Below are positions 57,240 through 64,000 of a DNA stretch of 64,000 nt, one piece after another. Numbering within the stretch: position 1 is the first letter of the stretch; each line of letters begins with the position of its first letter. The DNA is from Heligmosomoides polygyrus polygyrus (lineage: Eukaryota; Nematoda; Chromadorea; Rhabditida; Heligmosomidae). The position numbers were made by a program, and so were the translations under genes. The DNA lies in the NCBI GenBank assembly GCA_947396885.1, contig OX377206.1, positions 89,339,960-89,403,959 of the forward strand. The letters run 5' to 3'. The notes beneath the pieces are model-generated. The model was not told the origin of the DNA, ran no database searches, and saw only the letters and a list, made by a program, of their open reading frames with translations.

Positions 57240-57531
57240 GAAGGCGCATTGTGACATAATCGGAGGAGATGCCGCCGGCTGTCACGTGAACTCGATTCCT
57301 TCTTCCTGGTTCGGACTTCCGCCCAGGCCAACCATGTCTTCCTTTCCTCGGGGATCGGTAAGTTATTGCTGACTCGTCTGAGAAGGATGGAACACTGATT
57401 TATACATCGTCTGGCCACCTCCAGTCATTGCTTAGGCCAAATACCATTCAAATTGCCTCCACTACATCCCGTAGAAGTAGAATGCGCAGCGCATTCCTTA
57501 AAGGAACTGACTAATGCCGACCTTTATTCTT
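57240..57531 (+). mobile_element. SINE-A copy in tandem with the previous one
   Basis: Same orientation, starting about 18 bases after the previous tail, and clearly more diverged, so the two inserted separately. Confidence 0.82.
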
Positions 57532-58067
57532 CGTCATGTGGCTCTAGTAAACCAATAGCACGATTGTGTTCAGGTACGGTTTCACCACCGTCTACATGAT
57601 GCTCTAGTAAACCTATAGGGCCATGTGGTTCGGAATAGTTCGAAAAGCTGTTGTGCTGGGCATCTTACTATATATAATCGCACCATTTAGAAGTAGGTGG
57701 GTAAGGTTGTCCTCGAGCCGTATTCCTCACGAAGAACTGTCGAGCCATGGTATTCCAACACTTGAAGGGCCAACAGCAGCAAAAAGCTTGTCTACTTAGT
57801 GTTTCTAGTGAACGGTCAGAGCTGTATTCTGGATATTCATAGCTTTCATCACCGCTGATTCACTACAGATGATTCAGTAGTCATTCAGAACAACAACGTC
57901 ACATCGCCACGACTTCGTAGTGGGTGGTCGTCGACCTAGGCTGTGGCTTCTTACCAGCCGTCAGCAGTCAGGTTTCCAATTTCGTGAGCGTTCGAAGATC
58001 AGAGACGCTGTTGCTTCACCCAGTTTTTCGTAGGTGAAGTGAGACGACTATGTAGTGCGTTTTGCTG

Positions 58068-58672
58068 TCACATGCTCGACGAGAATCCTATTCCACTGGG
58101 ATTCCGTCGGATTTCAGAAGAGCATGATATTTCCATGAAGTAACAGATTTCTTCGTGGAAGCTCTGACCGAGGGATTTCACCATCCTTGTTGTCTCTGAG
58201 CAGATAGGAACCACTGGGTCACTCTGGCGCGAGGCAGAGGCGGATGAAGACTTTGCCTGGCGATAATTGATCAGATCGAAGGTTCTGCGGGATGTCCTCA
58301 AATAGTGTAGCTCTGTGGAGAATATTGCCGTAGGAAGCCGTGGTTTACCACCGCGGCTGACACTTTGTCAATGTCATTCCCGAGCGGTTGAGAAAAAAGC
58401 CGAGGCCTTACTCATGCTGCCAGTTCGTTCCCGCACAAGCGTCCTTCGGTGAACTTCCATACCAGTTCCTGCTCGCGAGACCTTCGGAAATTGCGTCTAA
58501 TCATCTTCTGCAGTAGATGTGTGATGTCAGGCGTGTAGTGCCTAGCATCTTCTGAGTTCTCGCTACCATTCCGTCCAATTATATCATTTTTCTGTACGAA
58601 GTCAAGCTTCGTTGGGTCGATTTGCACAATACGTGTTTCTGCCTCGTCTGTAATCAATGGGATATTGCACAT
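58068..58672 (-). other. Possible degraded coding region, unrecognised
   Basis: Two minus-strand frames (58301-58068 and 58672-58412) have protein-like composition (SDPVVPICSETTRM; IVQIDPTKLDFVQKND). They could be remnants of an LTR-type polyprotein, but no catalytic motif is present. Confidence 0.25.
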
Positions 58673-58921
58673 TTTTGAGACTTAATTCTCCGTTTTTTCC
58701 AATGTCGCATTGTTCATTTTTTATTTCTCGACCATTCACAGCCACAGTCTCATTGGAAGTTTTTCTGTACGAAGTCAAGCTTCGTTGGGTCGATTTGCAC
58801 AATACGTGTTTCTGCCTCGTCTGTAATCACTGGGATATTGCACATTTTTGAGACTTAATTCTCCGTTTTTTCCAATGTCGCATTGTTCATTTTTTATTTC
58901 TCGACCATTCACAGCCACAGT
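58591..58921 (+). repeat. 172-bp tandem duplication
   Basis: 58591-58749 and 58763-58921 are almost identical (first difference a single base near 58658/58830). Confidence 0.93.
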
Positions 58922-58922
58922 T

Positions 58923-59335
58923 TGATGCTATCATTTTACTTCGATACCTTCGCTAATCCTTTTTGTTAATGAGTGCTGGTTTAATTACCCATGTTTGAGG
59001 TACTTTTAATCCAACCCCGTTTTTATCTCAATGTCCTCACGCCTTTCCTGTTTCTCCACGTTTGGATCTGACTCGTGTCTCTCGTGACGCGTGATGTGGC
59101 TACTTTTTTCGACCATTCACAGCCACAGTCTCATTAGAAAGCTCGCTTTAATTGATATTATCATTTTACCTCGATACCTTCGCTAATCCTTTTTGTTAGT
59201 TAGTGCTGGTTTAATTACCTAAGTTTGAGGTACTTCCAATCCAACCTCATTTTTGTCTCAATGTCCCCACGCCTTTCCTGTTTCTCAACGTTTGGATCTG
59301 ATTAGTGTCTCTCGTGACGCGTATTGTGGTACTTT
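58923..59335 (+). repeat. Second tandem duplication, diverged
   Basis: 58923-59100 and about 59150-59335 share phrases such as 'ttcgctaatcctttttgtta' and 'gtgtctctcgtgacgcg'. It directly follows the 172-bp pair and shares 'tcgaccattcacagccacag' with it. Confidence 0.85.
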
Positions 59336-59399
59336 CTTTTTAAAGGAAATGTAGAGAATCCCGAACAAATCCACACGGCAATGGGTGCATGTCGTTACA

Positions 59400-60780
59400 G
59401 CGTCTACATCAACTTTTAGGAGCTTTGATTGAAGAAAGAGAGAACTTAGTCGAAAAGTTAAAACTTGTCCAAAAAGACGAAGGACAGTGCCAAGTCGGAC
59501 CGAAAGTTTCCGCCGTTTTTGGCTTCTGAATTCAAAGGGGCAAAACTTTGGGCAGCACTAAGATTTTCAATTATGGTTGGAGTCCTTGTATTTGGCTTTC
59601 TGCTGGTAATAGAATCCATCGGTAGGAGTTTTTTCGTTGTGAGCAGTTAGGCAATTAGATCTCTTGAACTGTCAGAAAACATTTTGACATTGTTTTGTAG
59701 ACGGTGAGATTTCTGCTCCAAAAGTTTTCCAAGAAAGAAATGTGTTTAGGCGTGTTCTAAAGTGTAGCAATGCAAAAAAAAAACAACAACAATTCCGATG
59801 GGTTAAAGGAATGGATTACGCCATGCACTCGTCCAGCACATCACCATATTGATATGTTGTTTCGCAAAAATTGTTTACCTGAAGCCACACAGCGGAAAAC
59901 TGCGCATTTTTTGCGATTGTTTTTGCTGTGCCGATGGTTTATGCGCAACAACAGGTGGACAAACGTTTTCACTACTAGTTAGATAAACGTAAATAGTGGC
60001 GTACTGGACTACTGCACAGGTCCCCTCAAGGCACACGCCGAGAAGTGTCTATTTCGGTATGAAAACTACTAACCATTTTCACATCAAATTCGATACTTTC
60101 CAATTCAATTTAGACACTCTTCTAAGCAGGCTTGTCGATTTTGAAATCAAACTGAACATCTTCCAAATCAAAACGAGTTTCTTCTGGATGTAACTAGAGG
60201 CTCTACGAGACGGTTAGAGTAGTATTCTGTTCAAGGAAAACTTAGCATAATTTTTTTGATGTTTTTAATTCACCTACATTTCACCCATAAGTGACAATTT
60301 TTTGCGTATTAAAGGAGATCGCGCCACGCGTCCGTCTAGTGCATCGCGATTTTACTATTCAATTGATTATGTACACACTGTTTACTAGAAACATCAGGGC
60401 GATTAACGTGTTTTTGCCTAAAATAGACCAGAAGTCGAACCACCTCCACATGAAGACCTTGTTCTTGAAAGCATTTTTTTCATGGTGAGAAAGGTTTTTC
60501 TTCAATCCTTCGGAAAGCTATTGGCTTTTCCGAAATTTAAAAAAACTTATAGAGTTTTAAGCATTTTTGTGAACGTCCAATTTTGTCGTTTCAATGACGT
60601 AGGTGCAGAATTGAACAGAGATTCAGAACATTATGATTTTTTCATTGTGCATTTGTGAAGACTTGAAATTTTTGTTACAGAATTCAACTGTATGGTGGTC
60701 TGCTTTAAGTAGAAAATAATTTTTCATGAAAAGCAAGAATTTTGAATACGACCCGCCGTAATCATGTCGAAGATCACTGT
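59400..60780. other. No gene confirmed
   Basis: A plus-strand frame at 59465-59650 contains one hydrophobic helix (FSIMVGVLVFGFLLVI), but it has no ATG or good acceptor. The rest is AT-rich and unrecognised. Confidence 0.35.
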
Positions 60781-60799
60781 GGGGCTTGTTTTTCATTGT

Positions 60800-61460
60800 A
60801 TAGTAATCACGACCTAAAATTTCACATGGTACAATTTCACTCCCTGATGTTGTTCCCTTCAGATTGTAGAAAAAATTTTCCGCTAGAAGTCCATCGTTCA
60901 GTTGCGATATCAGAGAACGCAATGGCCGCACGTAATCTGTCATATCTCGGAGGTTTTTTAGGGACTCTGAAAAATTCACAAAGCTTTGAAAAATAAGAAA
61001 TGTGGGTTCTATGCTTTAAAAAGCAGGGTCTAAAAATAACCGCTTCCATTCGATTAGGAGGTCGATTGTCGTCGATTTAAAAAAATAAATGATGATGCAA
61101 AATAAATCAGGACGCCTGATCATACAGAAGATCGTTTCAAAAAAAAAAACATGTGTTTTACCACTGTGTGTCAAACGGGCTTAAAATTTTATAGGGTACG
61201 ATTTCATTTTCTGATGCTGTTTCCTGCAGAAGGGAGGAAATTATTTCCGTGACAGGTCCATCCTTCAGTTGCCATTCCGTCATCGATTCGAAGAGCGCTT
61301 CAATAAAAATCTTGTAATGAAAGCACATAAGTCGTTCTTTGTAATTAACACTTGAAGTTTTATAGAGTGCAATTTCAGACGTAGACGTCGCTCCTTTAGG
61401 TAGAATAATGTTGTGTCCATGGCATCCAGGAAAAATCCGAAAAATCTGAGAACTTTCCAT
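60800..61460 (-). repeat. Three diverged copies of a short unit
   Basis: On the minus strand, related peptides occur three times: SEIVPCEILG (about 60800-60860), NEIVPYKILS (about 61175-61230) and SEIALYKTSS (about 61345-61400), each preceded by a glycine/threonine/serine stretch. The frames are open for 118 and 148 codons. Whether this is coding is unclear. Confidence 0.45.
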
Positions 61461-61851
61461 TGGCTCGAAGTTTGCCTTCAGAAAATCCTTATCTTTAGTT
61501 GTAGAACAATCAGCATTAAAAACTTTTTTTAAATTTTTTAAGTTCGTATCCTTGACTTCAGGAAACGAAGGCGTATGTGAGTCTTCACATTGGCATAGCC
61601 ACACCTGGAAAAATCAGTTTATTAATAGATACAAACATCACATAAAAACCGGAAAAATACGAGAGAATCGTCTGCCAAAACCGAGAGAGTACGCCCTTCC
61701 TCTTGAAAAGCGGCGTCACAGTGTGACCCTGCCTTCGATTCTGGAACCGCAAGCTTGTTTTGCCGCATTTTGAATAATCATTTGCTCTGCGATGTACTGC
61801 TAATCTGATAGAAACGTCAGTGGTTTGGTTTTTCTGTTATAGTTCTTTGTA

Positions 61852-62325
61852 GATCAAAGGTCACATTTAAAATTGACGATTTACGACCCAAAATATCGTA
61901 AATTGTAAAAATTACGCTGAAAATGGTCGTAAATCCTAAAATCGTAAATCGTAATTGTGAACACTATTGGGGCCTGATTCCTCAACAATTAAACCCGCCG
62001 CGAGTATACGCGGTATAAGGGGTAGAGATAAGATAAGAGACAGAGACGCAGCTTTCATCGTGGGTATCTTTACCCGTCATACCCACGGGTTAGTCGTTGG
62101 TGAGTCCGGCCCCTGGTGTATACTAACTGCCATGTTTGAACTCTGTTCTTTTTGTTCTCTTTCTCATGTAGCGTGTTGTTCGTCTTATCTGGACATCGTC
62201 GCTGACAGGGGTGTGCGTAACTACGATTTACGATTTGCGGTCATTTTTGCCGATTTCTTTACGATTTACGATTTACGACATTTTGGGTCGTAAATCGTAA
62301 ATTTTCGTAAATGTGATCTTTGATC
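61852..62325. repeat. Inverted pair of TTTACGA-rich termini
   Basis: 61852-61965 and about 62210-62325 are inverted copies of one unit of about 115 bp starting GATCAAAGGTCACATTTA. A MITE-P copy (61969-62113) lies between them. Confidence 0.75.
61969..62113. mobile_element. MITE-P copy nested between inverted termini
   Basis: 145 bp; ends GGGGCCTGATTCCTCAAC and, inverted, GGGGCCGGACTCACCAAC. Confidence 0.8.
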
Positions 62326-62329
62326 AGCA

Positions 62330-63490
62330 ACCAGCTGGCGTCCAAATTTATGTGGTGCACCGGGTTGTAAGATGCGCCCACCCCAATGGTTTCATCTTAT
62401 AGCCCTTTCCAACTTCCACTTGAGTTATTTATTTATTTATTTTTTATTTGTTACACAGGCAAGCCTGTGTGAAATCAGCAGTATCAACAATCAGAAAAAC
62501 AACAAAAAACCAGAACACAACTCACAAAAAATGCTTTTTTGATGCTCCATATGTTACTGTGGCAGACTATACCGCCCTGCGCACATGCTTCTCGAATCCG
62601 ACTATTCTGTTCGTTCAACTAACTTTTTCATTTCTCTAGCATTGAAAGGGTTGCCGTTTGGAGTCGGATCAGTTCAAGCGGAGAAACAAGTACAATGCAA
62701 TTTTTAAAAAATAAGCTCCTACCTAGGAAGCTGGGCTCCTCCGTTACCGGTCCAGTGCTTGCAAGGCACACCGCATTCCTGCTGTCGAAAGTGGTTCCAT
62801 TCCAGCCCACAGAAAAACATTGGAGGCCGTTTCTTAATGAAAGAGAGAAGTGAAATCTTTGCTCCACGTCCTGTTTGGTAATAACGTCTAGTTAATTTGT
62901 TTATGATAGACTCATGCTAACTCTACCGAATAAATTGACGCAAATCCACGATCGAAAATTATTCGTGATCGTAAGCAGGGTCTAGGAAGTTGCGACACTC
63001 ATGTGGAAAGGATAAACCACTGATGTATCTGTTTGCATTGAAATTCATAGGGCGGAGCAAACTAATATGCAGAGTGCGGTAAAAGCGAGCGCGTAGCATT
63101 TCAAAGAAAGGTCGAACTGGTTTTGACGGCTTTGATCTCCATTTTTGGTGGTGTGATTGAGTTTATCGTTTATTCACCCTGTCTAATCCGTTTAAGATGC
63201 TGCGGACTCTCAGAGAGCAAACGTTCGTTACGCACTCTAGGTAGGTTTAGGCTAAATCAAACTAGATACATTCTAAAACAAAATTGTCTTGTCTATGGAA
63301 TCAATCTGAGGATGCCTCAAGAAGGTTTCCTCAAGGAATACGTTAACCTTCCTATTTCAAATCGACTACAACAAATATCTAAGAAATATGATCACCCTGT
63401 TTCGGCGGCTAAAAGTTTCTTCTCCGTCTGCTAGCCCAGTAATATGAAAATATTACTGGGCTTATCTTAAAATGTAGAAAAGCGGAGATC
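62330..63490. other. No gene recognised
   Basis: Contains an ATTT microsatellite at about 62425-62445. No repeat family or domain identified. Confidence 0.4.
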
Positions 63491-63499
63491 TGTCGGTGC

Positions 63500-63826
63500 T
63501 ATAGTTGTGCCTGAATGAGAGCATTCGAATTCGAACATTTCTATTCGAATTCGAACGTTCGAAAAAACGCGATTTTCGAATGTATTCGAAATCGAATGCT
63601 CGAAAAATCGCGATTTTCGAATGTATTCGAATTCGAATGCTCGAAAAATCGCGATTTTCGACTGTATTCGAATTCGAACGTTCGAAGAAACGCGATTTTC
63701 GGATGTATTCGAATTCGAGTGCTCGAAAAAACGCGATTTTCGAATGTATTCGAATTCGAATGCTCGAAAATCGTCGCTATTCGAATAGATTCGGTTATTC
63801 GAAATTTTTGGGAGAGCACAACTATA
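63500..63826. mobile_element. MITE-T copy with internal 60-bp tandem repeat
   Basis: 327 bp; ends TATAGTTGTGC and the exact inverse. Flanked by GTCGGTGC / AGCGGTGC (63492-63499 and 63827-63834), an 8-bp duplication with two mismatches. The interior is about four units of a 60-base repeat rich in TTCGAA and CGCGATTTTCGAATG. The long open frames across it are repeat artefacts. Confidence 0.88.
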
Positions 63827-64000
63827 AGCGGTGCGTCACACGAAGTGATTGTGTCATGCGTTCACTAGAATCCTATCGTAGTTGCTATTTTTTCGCATTG
63901 AAATTATTTTTAATATTTAGTTTTGACAGCGAATTTTTCGCTGTTGTTTCTGCTACATCCTAGATTTATGCGCAAGCTAGGAAATTGGTGGAAAGTTAGG

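Noticed and set aside
59465..59650. Single-helix membrane protein exon
   Set aside because: Stop codon directly upstream, no ATG and no good acceptor in frame.
63505..63963. Plus-strand frames of 117 and 152 codons with repeating peptide motifs
   Set aside because: Produced by the 60-bp internal repeat of a MITE; all frames of the array are open, so coding is not supported.

Overview
This is nuclear DNA of an animal, almost certainly a clade V (strongylid, hookworm-like) nematode. The anchor is a complete 17-exon gene for the V-type proton ATPase catalytic subunit A. Its predicted protein (614 aa, read directly from the exons) tracks C. elegans VHA-13 along its whole length. The introns are GT-AG with nematode TTTCAG acceptors, the start codon follows an acceptor directly (as in a trans-spliced first exon), and the intergenic space is filled with short transposable elements. 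The genus is inference; no species-specific marker is present. || Layout. 1-6966: repeats, including tRNA-derived SINEs and a complete 1,489-bp hAT transposon with an intact 8-bp target duplication. 6967-18713 (+): the vha-13 orthologue. Intron 8 holds a 5'-truncated CR1-like reverse transcriptase. Intron 12 holds a complete, unrecognised four-transmembrane-segment gene on the opposite strand (14130-17617). 19000-21680: an RTE relic and SINEs. 21685-28996 (-): a RING-finger multi-pass membrane protein of the RNFT1/RNFT2 type, rebuilt from seven exons (N-terminus not found). 32526-37566 (-): a complete 9-exon tetraspanin (315 aa). 38000-64000: no convincing host gene; SINEs, MITEs, a dead mariner, foldback elements, a 173-bp tandem array and other duplicated blocks. 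|| The three minus-strand genes encode multi-pass membrane proteins, and the plus-strand gene encodes the soluble catalytic subunit of a membrane proton pump. They are neighbours with separate jobs and no visible pathway link. || The most distinctive signals are: (i) a full antisense membrane-protein gene nested in one vha-13 intron; (ii) at least four non-autonomous families, all flanked by perfect or near-perfect 8-bp target duplications, beside an hAT relic of the right type; (iii) GC-rich foldback elements with GGCC termini and 3-bp TAA/TTA duplications; (iv) a hammerhead-like core motif in two copies of one repeat, one copy interrupting the 173-bp array; (v) an AT-rich island with two convergent open frames unlike its surroundings. 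Coordinates of repeats are good to about 5-10 bases unless target duplications fix them.
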